Shown: piece by piece, positions 57,471 to 64,000 of the stretch
Position numbering within the stretch: the stretch's first letter is position 1
How the letters are laid out: the number at the start of each line of letters is the position of its first letter
The notes under the pieces: model-generated
Seen by the model: only the letters and a program-made list of their open reading frames with translations
Database searches by the model: none
Told to the model about the DNA's origin: nothing
Position numbers and translations under genes: made by a program
NCBI GenBank assembly: GCA_038205115.1
Contig: JBBRCE010000021.1
Location: 15,836-79,835 of the forward strand
Direction of reading: 5' to 3'
Length of the DNA: 64,000 nt
DNA from: JBBRCE01 sp038205115
Lineage (GTDB): Bacteria > Planctomycetota > Planctomycetia > Pirellulales > JBBRCE01

Positions 57471-58422
57471 CGCTTTCGGATTACTGCCGCCAGCCGCATC
57501 GGCCGACGCCGCGCGCCTCGACCCATTGATCCTGTTCTTGATCTGCGTCAGCGGGTTTATGTCGCTGCTGATCGCCGCCACGATTGTGGCGTTTGCCGTT
57601 CGTTACCGTCGGCAAGCGCGTGTCAACCGCAGCATCAATGCCCAAGCCAACCACGGCTGGCTGGAAGCCACGTTTATTACGGTGCCGGCCCTGGTGATGG
57701 CGGTGATGTTTGCCTGGGGAACGCACTTGTATCTGGGGGCGGTGCAAGCGCCGGCCGACGCCCTGCAAATTAACGTATTGGGCAAGCAGTGGATGTGGAA
57801 GTTCCAACATCCGCAAGGCCAGCGCGAAATCAACGAGTTGCACGTGCCGGTCGATCGCGCGGTGCGTTTGAAGATGATTTCCGAAGACGTGATTCACGAT
57901 CTGTATGTACCAGCGTTTCGCGTCAAGCACGACGTGGTGCCCGGCCGCTATAGCACGCTGTGGTTCACGCCCACGCGCGCCGGCGAATATCACTTGTTTT
58001 GCAGTCAGTACTGCGGTTCCAAACACTCAGAAATGGTGGGCCGCGTGGTCGTGATGAGCCAGTCGGACTACGCCGGCTGGCTGGCGGGCAAGACGTCGAA
58101 CCTGACGCCGCAAGAGTCGGGCAAGCGGTTGTATGCGCAATATCGCTGCGGCAGTTGCCACAAGACATTGCCCGAGATTGGCACTTGCCCACCGCTGGAA
58201 GGCATTTATAACCAACGCGTGCCGCTGGCCGACGGCACCACGGTGATTGCCGACGAAGCCTATTTACGCGAGTCGATCGTACGACCGCAGGCCAAAATTG
58301 TGGCCGGCTACGGCAAAGAGCCCATGCCACCGTTCGAAGGTGTATTGACCGAAGAGGGGATTCTTGACTTGATTGCCTATATCAAATCGCTCAGTCCGAA
58401 TGTGGAAAAGGCGGCGCCATGA
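57463..58422 (+). CDS. coxB: Cytochrome c oxidase subunit II with fused haem c domain
   Basis: This subunit accepts electrons at CuA. From TTG 57463 (overlapping the SCO stop) it has 319 residues: two membrane helices (LDPLILFLICVSGFMSLLIA, EATFITVPALVMAVMFAWGT), the cupredoxin domain with CuA ligands CSQYCGSKHSEM, then a C-terminal cytochrome c domain (YAQYRCGSCHKTLPEIGTCP, Met ligand in KEPMPPFEG). The haem domain marks a caa3-type enzyme, which can take electrons straight from ActA/ActE in a supercomplex. Confidence 0.95.
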   Translation: MDNAFGLLPPAASADAARLDPLILFLICVSGFMSLLIAATIVAFAVRYRRQARVNRSINAQANHGWLEATFITVPALVMAVMFAWGTHLYLGAVQAPADALQINVLGKQWMWKFQHPQGQREINELHVPVDRAVRLKMISEDVIHDLYVPAFRVKHDVVPGRYSTLWFTPTRAGEYHLFCSQYCGSKHSEMVGRVVVMSQSDYAGWLAGKTSNLTPQESGKRLYAQYRCGSCHKTLPEIGTCPPLEGIYNQRVPLADGTTVIADEAYLRESIVRPQAKIVAGYGKEPMPPFEGVLTEEGILDLIAYIKSLSPNVEKAAP

Positions 58423-60065
58423 CCGAAGCGATTGTCCCGCCCGAACATCATTACTTGAACGATGGCTATAGCGCGCGCTCGTGGTTGCTGACCACGGATC
58501 ACAAGCGGATTGCCGTCTTGTATTTGCTGACGATCACCTTCTTTTTTGCAGTCGGCGGCGTGGCGGCAACCATCATCCGGTTGGAACTGCTCACGCCGGC
58601 GGGCGATCTGGTGCAATCGGAAACGTACAACAAACTGTTTTCGATTCACGGCATCATCATGGTGTTCTTTTTTCTGCTGCCGGTCATTCCGTCGGTGCTC
58701 GGTAATTTTCTGGTGCCGATCATGATTGGCGCCCGCGATCTGGCTTTTCCGAAATTGAACCTGGCGAGTTGGTATGTGTTTTGGATTGGCGGACTGTTCA
58801 CTCTGTGGGCCGTGGTTGTGGGCGGAGTGGATACGGGCTGGACGTTCTACACGCCGTTCAGTTCCGTCTACACCAACACCTACGTGATTGCCACCGCTGC
58901 CGGCGTGATGATTGCTGGCTTTTCGTCGATCTTCACCGGCTTAAATTTCATCGTCACCATTCACAAGATGCGCGCGCCCGGTTTGACCTGGTTCCGCTTG
59001 CCGCTGTTCATTTGGAGCATGTATGCCACCAGTGTGATTATGGTGCTGGGCACGCCCGTGCTGGCCATCACGCTCACGCTGCTGGCGCTGGAGCGTCTGA
59101 CGCATGTCGGCGTGTTCGATCCAAAAATCGGTGGCGATCCGCTGTTGTTCCAGCACTTGTTTTGGTTTTATTCGCATCCGGCGGTGTACATCATGGTGCT
59201 GCCGGCGATGGGCGTGGTCAGCGAACTGGTGACCTGTTTTTCGCGGAAGAAGATTTTTGGCTACAAGGCGATTGCCTACTCCAGCATGGCGATTGCGCTG
59301 TTTGGGTTTTTGGTTTGGGGCCATCACATGTTCGTGTCGGGCCAGTCGGTGTATGCGGCCGTGGTGTTTTCCATGTTGAGTTTTCTGGTGGCGTTGCCAT
59401 CGGCCGTTAAAGTCTTCAACTGGACCGCCACGCTCTATAAAGGTTCGATCACGTTCAACACGCCGCTGCTGTACGCCCTGGGTTTCATCGGCCTGTTTAC
59501 GATCGGCGGTTTGACGGGGCTGTTTCTGGCCACGCTGGCGGCCGATGTGCATTTGCACGACACCTATTTTGTGATTGCCCATTTTCATTACATCATGGTT
59601 GGCGGCACGGTGATGGCGTATTTGGGCGGACTGCATTTCTGGTGGCCAAAAATCACCGGGCGGATGTATCCGGAAGTTTGGGCACGGCTATCAGCAATTG
59701 GCATTTTCATCGGCTTCAATTTGACGTTCTTTCCGCAGTACATTTTAGGACTGCAAGGCATGCCGCGGCGGTATCACGTTTATCCGGAAGAATTTCAGGT
59801 GCTCAACGTCTTGTCTTCGGCCGGCGCTTCGATTCTGGCCGTGGCCTACGCGTTTCCGATCACCTACTTGCTGTGGTCACTCAAGTACGGTGCGATCGCC
59901 CCGGCAAATCCGTGGAATGCCGTGGGACTGGAATGGGAAACGACTTCGCCACCGCCGACGCATAATTTCATCGAGCAACCGGTGGTCGATCACGAAGCCT
60001 ACAATTACGCTGCGCCCGCTCAAGATTCGCCGCAACCGATTGCGCTGGAGAGTACAGCGTCATGA
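58419..60065 (+). CDS. coxA: Cytochrome c oxidase subunit I
   Basis: The catalytic haem-copper subunit, 548 residues with twelve helices. Visible ligands and channel residues are FSIHGIIMVFFFLLPVIP (low-spin haem His), WFYSHPAVYIMVLPAMGVVS (CuB His and cross-linked Tyr), WGHHMFVSG (CuB His pair) and HDTYFVIAHFHYIMVGGTVM (haem a3 and haem a His). The conserved Glu of A1-type enzymes is not seen before HPAVY (YSHPAVY), suggesting the A2 type with Tyr-Ser. It overlaps coxB by four bases. Confidence 0.96.
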   Translation: MTEAIVPPEHHYLNDGYSARSWLLTTDHKRIAVLYLLTITFFFAVGGVAATIIRLELLTPAGDLVQSETYNKLFSIHGIIMVFFFLLPVIPSVLGNFLVPIMIGARDLAFPKLNLASWYVFWIGGLFTLWAVVVGGVDTGWTFYTPFSSVYTNTYVIATAAGVMIAGFSSIFTGLNFIVTIHKMRAPGLTWFRLPLFIWSMYATSVIMVLGTPVLAITLTLLALERLTHVGVFDPKIGGDPLLFQHLFWFYSHPAVYIMVLPAMGVVSELVTCFSRKKIFGYKAIAYSSMAIALFGFLVWGHHMFVSGQSVYAAVVFSMLSFLVALPSAVKVFNWTATLYKGSITFNTPLLYALGFIGLFTIGGLTGLFLATLAADVHLHDTYFVIAHFHYIMVGGTVMAYLGGLHFWWPKITGRMYPEVWARLSAIGIFIGFNLTFFPQYILGLQGMPRRYHVYPEEFQVLNVLSSAGASILAVAYAFPITYLLWSLKYGAIAPANPWNAVGLEWETTSPPPTHNFIEQPVVDHEAYNYAAPAQDSPQPIALESTAS

Positions 60066-60775
60066 CCTCGCCAACTTCGCAAGCGTCAACTTCGCACACG
60101 CAGTCACATTCGGCGACCGGCCATTTGCCGCCGGTGGCCATGCAATTTGACGACGCCCTGCAACAGCACGACGCGTGCCGCCTGGGTATGTGGCTGTTTT
60201 TGAGCACGGAACTCATGCTGTTTGGTGGGCTGTTTTTGGCCTACACGATTTTTCGGATTGCCCACGCTGACGTTTTCGCGGAGGCCAGCCAGCATGTGGC
60301 ACCCGGTTGGGCAACGGTCATGACCGCGCTGCTGTTGACCAGCAGTTTAACCATGGCGCTGGCCGTGCAGGCGGTTCGCGATGGTCTGCATCGTCGTGCG
60401 ACCGTTTGCTTGTTGCTGACGATGCTACTTGGCGGCGGATTTATCGGCATCAAACTGCACGAGTATCATTCGCTCTATGCCGAGCATCTGGCCCCGCTAT
60501 TCGGCTGGCCGTTCGGCTACAGCGGCCAGCAGGATGCGAGCCTGGCCAAGATGTTTTTTGTGCTGTACTTTTTCATGACCGGCCTGCATGCGCTGCATAT
60601 GGTCATTGGCATCAGCCTGTTGTGCTGGATCATGGTGGCCATGATCCGCAAGCGCGACGCGCGTCGCTGGAGCACGGCTGCGGAAATGGTGGGCCTGTAT
60701 TGGCACTTTGTCGATTTGGTGTGGGTCTTTCTGTTTCCGCTGCTGTACTTGATTCGCCCCGACAAATGGTTTTAG
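60062..60775 (+). CDS. coxC: Cytochrome c oxidase subunit III
   Basis: A 237-residue seven-helix-type protein. The polar N-terminal 35 residues lead into LGMWLFLSTELMLFGGLFLA, and the family signature continues with WATVMTALLLTSSLTMALAV, FFMTGLHALHMVIGISLLCW and LYWHFVDLVWVFLFPLLYLI. Subunit III stabilises the catalytic core and may aid proton uptake. Its start overlaps the coxA stop. Confidence 0.95.
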   Translation: MTSPTSQASTSHTQSHSATGHLPPVAMQFDDALQQHDACRLGMWLFLSTELMLFGGLFLAYTIFRIAHADVFAEASQHVAPGWATVMTALLLTSSLTMALAVQAVRDGLHRRATVCLLLTMLLGGGFIGIKLHEYHSLYAEHLAPLFGWPFGYSGQQDASLAKMFFVLYFFMTGLHALHMVIGISLLCWIMVAMIRKRDARRWSTAAEMVGLYWHFVDLVWVFLFPLLYLIRPDKWF

Positions 60776-60790
60776 TTCGAGATCGTTAAA

Positions 60791-61066
60791 ATGTCAGGTC
60801 ACTCCACACGCCCTTATTTTGTCGTGTATGCGCTGCTGATGGTGCTGCTGGCGCTCACGGTGGGCGCGGCCACGCAGGACTTTCAGGCCTGGAACTTCCC
60901 CATCGCCATGCTGATCGCCACGGTCAAGGCGGGGCTGATTCTGGTGATCTTCATGCACTTGCGCGAGAGCAGTGCGCTGACCTGGCTGTTTGCATCGGCC
61001 GCATTGGTGTGGCTGGCGATCATGCTCGGATTGAGCCTGAATGACTATCTATTTCGGATGGGCTAA
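60791..61066 (+). CDS. Cytochrome c oxidase subunit IV-type protein
   Basis: A 91-residue protein with three hydrophobic segments (YFVVYALLMVLLALTVGAAT, NFPIAMLIATVKAGLILVIF, FASAALVWLAIMLGLSLNDY), typical of the prokaryotic subunit IV (CtaF/CoxD-like) that closes the oxidase operon. VKAGLILVIFMHLRESSALT is the most conserved stretch. It follows coxC by 15 bp and ends the 12-gene operon. Confidence 0.9.
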   Translation: MSGHSTRPYFVVYALLMVLLALTVGAATQDFQAWNFPIAMLIATVKAGLILVIFMHLRESSALTWLFASAALVWLAIMLGLSLNDYLFRMG

Positions 61067-61078
61067 AAACTTCGCGGC

Positions 61079-61552
61079 CTATTTCAGATATTGTTGATAG
61101 GCGGCCACGGCCAGCCGATCACAACGTTCGTTTTCGATGTGTCCGCTGTGCCCTGCGACCCACGAAAATTTCAATTGGTGGATGCTCGCCAGCGCGTCGA
61201 GCTTGCGCCACAGGTCTTCGTTTTTGACCTCCGCCCAACTCTTGCCTTCGCGACGACGCCAACCGTTGGCTTTCCACTTGGGCATCCAATCGCTCAAACC
61301 CTGGCCGACATATTTGCTGTCGGTAAACAGTTCTACCGCGGCCGGCGCTTTGAGCGTTTCCAAGCCGCGAATCACGGCGGTCAACTCCATGCGATTGTTG
61401 GTGGTTTCCGGCTCGCCGCCCGACTGCTCCAGCTCCTTGCCGGATGCTGGATGCTTGAGAATGAACGCCCAACCGCCAGGGCCCGGATTGCCACTGCAAC
61501 CGCCGTCAGAATAAAGCTCAACTTGCGGCAGCGGGGCAGAAGTCGCGGACAT
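61079..61552 (-). CDS. rnhA: Ribonuclease HI
   Basis: RNase HI removes RNA from RNA-DNA hybrids. The 157-residue product from ATG 61552 contains VELYSDGGCSGNPGPGGWAF (first catalytic Asp), TTNNRMELTAVIRGLETL (Glu), ELFTDSKYVGQGLSDW (Asp) and WVAGHSGHIENERCDRLAVA (His and final Asp), so the DEDD set is complete. The longer frame to 61690 is Arg-rich and unlikely. It is convergent with the cox operon. Confidence 0.96.
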   Translation of the reverse strand: MSATSAPLPQVELYSDGGCSGNPGPGGWAFILKHPASGKELEQSGGEPETTNNRMELTAVIRGLETLKAPAAVELFTDSKYVGQGLSDWMPKWKANGWRRREGKSWAEVKNEDLWRKLDALASIHQLKFSWVAGHSGHIENERCDRLAVAAYQQYLK

Positions 61553-61814
61553 AGTTGCCGGCAGGATGGACGGGGTTCGGACTGGACAATGCTGGCTGCC
61601 ATTGTCGCGGTCGCGCGGCAATCGAGCAAGCGCGGTTTGTACGGATTGTACTCTGACGGGTTGCCTGTTTTTGTGGCCGCGCTCGATCAACTTGCCGCTC
61701 GCATTTTTCTGCCAGCGAACCCTGGCGCTGCGGAAGTTGTCATTGCTTCGCAGCCGAATTCGACGAAAATAGGCCGCTGGACGTGGCCTGTCTTTTTAGC
61801 CTGTGGAACTGGAT

Positions 61815-63149
61815 ATGAGCGGCGAGTTGGACGAACAAAGATCGGCCGAAAGCCGGCGGCACGAACGGTTGGTGCTGTTGATTTTGGCCGCGGTGCAATT
61901 CACGACGATCGTCGACTTCATGATCGTGATGCCGCTTGGCCCGCAACTGATGGACAAACTGTCCATCAACCCGGCGCAGTTTGGCCTGATCATTTCCTCG
62001 TACACGTTTGCCGCGGGCGCGGCCGGACTGGTGGCTTCGTCCATTGTCGACCGCTTTGCCCGGCGGAGCACGTTCATGGTGTTGTACGGCGGCTTTCTGC
62101 TAGGCACCCTGTTTTGCGGTTTGGCGCCGAGTTACCAATTACTGGTTGTGGCCCGCGCCGTCACCGGCGCCTTTGGCGGCATTTTGGGCGGGCTGTCTTA
62201 CACCATTATTGGCGATGTGTTTCCCGAGCACCGACGCGGTCGAGCCACCGGGTCGCTGATGACCGGCTTTGCGCTGGCGTCGGTGGCTGGCGTGCCGCTG
62301 GGGCTGCTGCTGGGCACGCACTTCGGCTGGCACATTCCGTTTTTGGTTTTGGTGGTTGGCGGATTGCCGGCGCTACTGCTCACGCCGCTTGCGCTGCCGC
62401 GGCTGGACAGCCACGTGGGACGCACGAACGGCCACCCATTGCGATCGCTCGTGCAGACGTTTGCCGTGGCCAATCATCTCAACGCGTTCGCCATGATCGT
62501 GGTACTGATGATCGGCGGCTTTTCGGTTTTTCCGTATGTCAGCACCTATCTGGTGGCCAATGTGGGCTTCACGCAGAACGAGCTACCGATCATCTACGTT
62601 GTTGGTGGTGGGCTGACATTAGTGGCGTCGCCAATCATCGGGCGTCTTGCCGATCGCTATGGCAAGCTATTGATCTTCCGAATTTTTTGCCCGCTCTCGG
62701 CGCTACTGCTGCTGGCCATTACGCATTTGCCTGCGGTTTCGGTGACGCTGGCCGTGGTGGTGTTTGGCGCGCTGATGGTCAGCAACGTAGGTCGGATGAT
62801 CGCCGCCATGGCAATGATTACCAGCAGCGTCGAACCGTCGCGGCGTGGCGGCTTCATGAGCGCGAACTCGTCGGTGCAGCATCTGGCTTGTGGTGTGGCG
62901 GCCTCGATTGGCGGGCTCATCATCGCCCGTCCCGAAAATGGGCCAAGCGACGGCCCGCCGCTGGAACACTTTGGCGTGGTGGGTTGGATTGCCGCGATTG
63001 CCAGCCTGTTAAGTCTATTTTTGGCGGGCCGGTTGCGCATTTACGGTCAAGCTGCGCCTTCCGCCGAGTCGCTCAGTTTGCCGGCAGCCGCCGAGGCCTG
63101 CGCAGACGCCGGCGAGGCACTGATTGGGGCCGCCGAACAAAGTTCGTAA
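61815..63149 (+). CDS. MFS transporter, drug/sugar-efflux type
   Basis: A 444-residue twelve-helix major facilitator protein from ATG 61815 (GTG 61803 is possible). Helix 1 is LVLLILAAVQFTTIVDFMIV; the conserved loop 2-3 motif is DRFARRSTFMVLYGGFLLG; helix 5 with motif C-like glycines is ALASVAGVPLGLLLGTHFGW. These are traits of H+-coupled antiporters of the DHA1 / arabinose-efflux groups. The substrate is unknown. The Ala-rich cytoplasmic tail of about 35 residues is low complexity. Confidence 0.9.
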   Translation: MSGELDEQRSAESRRHERLVLLILAAVQFTTIVDFMIVMPLGPQLMDKLSINPAQFGLIISSYTFAAGAAGLVASSIVDRFARRSTFMVLYGGFLLGTLFCGLAPSYQLLVVARAVTGAFGGILGGLSYTIIGDVFPEHRRGRATGSLMTGFALASVAGVPLGLLLGTHFGWHIPFLVLVVGGLPALLLTPLALPRLDSHVGRTNGHPLRSLVQTFAVANHLNAFAMIVVLMIGGFSVFPYVSTYLVANVGFTQNELPIIYVVGGGLTLVASPIIGRLADRYGKLLIFRIFCPLSALLLLAITHLPAVSVTLAVVVFGALMVSNVGRMIAAMAMITSSVEPSRRGGFMSANSSVQHLACGVAASIGGLIIARPENGPSDGPPLEHFGVVGWIAAIASLLSLFLAGRLRIYGQAAPSAESLSLPAAAEACADAGEALIGAAEQSS

Positions 63150-63470
63150 ATCTAGCCCGCAGACTTCGTAAATTCCTGCGGGAATTGTTTACCGCGTCAC
63201 GCTGGCAGGAGCTTGGGGGCGGGATGGCACAGTGCTTCGATTAGGTAGGCGAAACTGCGGAGCGCGCGTTGCTGGCAGGTGCGGATGATGGAAGTCAGGA
63301 TGCCTTGCAGTGTGCGCCTTGGCAGTCTGCACCTTGCCACGTTCGGTTGCCGCCCCAGACTTTGCGGTCAAGGTGGCAGGACGAATTGCTTGCTCGCCGC
63401 GATAATTCGTGGCGTCCAGCGTGGGATCGATCAGGAAAACCCGACTCGATCCTTTCTGCCGATTCCGCCG
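63150..63470. other. Intergenic region before the right repeat copy
   Basis: A 100-codon minus-strand frame (63189-63491) begins inside the promoter of the right repeat copy and has a Thr/Ala/Arg/His-rich product with no recognisable family. I do not regard it as a supported gene; it could be a transposase remnant or simple chance in GC-rich DNA. Confidence 0.35.
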
Positions 63471-63499
63471 TTGACATGATCTCTGGAACATGGTATACT
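63471..63499 (+). promoter_or_regulatory. Consensus sigma-70-type promoter of the right repeat copy
   Basis: TTGACA (63471-63476), a 17-bp spacer, then TATACT (63494-63499). This is the best sigma-70 consensus match I see in the window. The -10 region is shared with the left copy, and the -35 in both lies exactly 17 bp away although the spacers are unrelated. Confidence 0.75.
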
Positions 63500-63505
63500 A
63501 ATGTC

Positions 63506-64000
63506 CATATATCTCGCGGGCGGAAACTCTGCCCAACGCGGGACAACGGATTTGAGGCCAACCCAGGGCTCTGACAACTCAGCGTGCAAAAGCAGGCATA
63601 ACACCCGAAGGAAAATCCAGTTCGTAGCTTTCAGGCGTACGGCTCTCCTCTCCGCCTCTCCCTTCGCCCCGGTACTCCGGGGAGAAGGGCCGGGGATGAG
63701 GGCCGAGTTGACGATCTGTCAACGCGAGTGCGTTGTTAAGCAAAGCGCTACGAACGAGATTTTCCGTCGGCAATTCGCCTGCGTCTGCATGAGACTGGTG
63801 GCAGGAGATGTCGCGTGGATGGTTTGCTAGACAAAAGTAGGTTCGCCGGTGCGCTGGCCAATCGAAATCGAACCGACGCGTGGCCGCAGTAAATAGCCGA
63901 ATCCCCGTTGCAGCTCTTTGACAACTTAACCGGCGGTCGCTTGCGCCCAAGCAGCCTGGCGACCGCTCACACACTCCGATTTGCAAAAGTGCGATTCGGC
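63506..64000 (+). ncRNA. Right copy of the promoter-led structured repeat (putative RNA, runs off the edge)
   Basis: It starts about seven bases after the -10 box and continues to the window end. Compared with the left copy it has the same 5' hairpin (GGGCGGA at 63518-63524 with TCTGCCC at 63528-63534, one C-G pair replaced by a wobble). The identical 50-base core and the near-identical block at 63784-63841 follow. Then comes TTCGCC/GGCCAA (63842-63847 with 63856-63861), with two A-T to T-A swaps and one C-C mismatch relative to the left copy. A perfect 8-bp stem GCGGTCGC/GCGACCGC (63933-63940 with 63959-63966) encloses GCTTG/CAAGC; the left copy keeps this stem with one mismatch. About 130 extra bases (63625-63755) are absent from the left copy. 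Confidence 0.55.
63660..63689. repeat. GC-rich palindrome inside the right repeat copy
   Basis: CCCTTC (63660-63665) pairs with GAAGGG (63684-63689), and inside it CCCCGG (63667-63672) pairs with CCGGGG (63677-63682) around a TACT loop, with one G-A mismatch between. It lies in the segment missing from the left copy, so it looks like a separate small palindromic element inserted into the larger repeat. Confidence 0.75.

Noticed and set aside
63501..63830. Short protein frame in the right repeat copy, sharing TTDLRPTQGSDNSAC with the left copy
   Set aside because: The two copies differ by residue-changing substitutions that keep RNA stems paired, and the frames diverge soon after the shared core. 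RNA is the better explanation.

Overview
The window looks like a chromosomal segment of a planctomycete, probably a Pirellulales-type organism. I infer this from gene content, not from a marker gene. It holds an exported protein with an N-terminal LEPR-type motif, WXXGXW-repeat proteins, a vWFA protein with an anti-sigma-like N-terminus beside an ECF sigma factor, an alternative complex III / caa3-oxidase operon, and a TatC with a very large first periplasmic loop. No tRNA, rRNA, CRISPR array or complete insertion sequence was seen.

Layout. 1-6522 (minus strand): a truncated vWFA protein, its ECF sigma factor, and a secreted WXXGXW protein with a Q/K-rich tail. 6523-7876: non-coding DNA with one copy of a promoter-led dispersed repeat that behaves like a structured RNA. 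7877-9271: a hydrolase-fold pseudoenzyme and a GNAT acetyltransferase. 9487-12675 (minus): a partial complex I cluster, nuoA-nuoC-unknown-nuoD, with no nuoB. 13808-19148: a second ECF sigma factor, RarD, a TlpA-like thioredoxin protein and TatC. 19489-28490: a small basic protein, RecO, a BamD-like lipoprotein, an LptE-like lipoprotein, a glycosyltransferase, an orphan HPt protein, mannose-6-phosphate isomerase and Der. 28600-29909: ubiE-ubiX. 30229-33804 (minus): a 1191-residue protein joining HEAT repeats, two Clp-type AAA+ modules and a degenerate class I release-factor (RF2-like) region. 34103-36334: an exported cyclophilin with LEPR motif. 36542-39208: two tandem cystathionine gamma-synthase-family enzymes. 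39316-47729: a beta-propeller protein, an ASCH protein, a GH15 enzyme, a five-haem cytochrome overlapping a sugar-dehydrogenase-like propeller, a DUF4254-type protein and a BON protein. 48240-61066: a 12-gene respiratory operon, actABCDEF, an unassigned membrane protein, SCO, then coxB-A-C-D. 61079-63149: RNase HI and an MFS transporter. 63471-64000: the second, inverted copy of the RNA-like repeat.

How the genes work together. The act/cox operon would oxidise quinol and pass electrons directly to a haem-c-bearing caa3-type oxidase, with SCO for CuA assembly. The nuo genes and ubiE/ubiX belong to the same quinone-linked respiration. BamD-like, LptE-like, TatC, WXXGXW and LEPR proteins point to a diderm envelope with heavy export.

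The two observations most worth follow-up are the AAA+/release-factor fusion, whose GGQ position is lost, and the repeated element. That element has a consensus-like promoter conserved in both copies, and its stems keep pairing through compensatory base changes.
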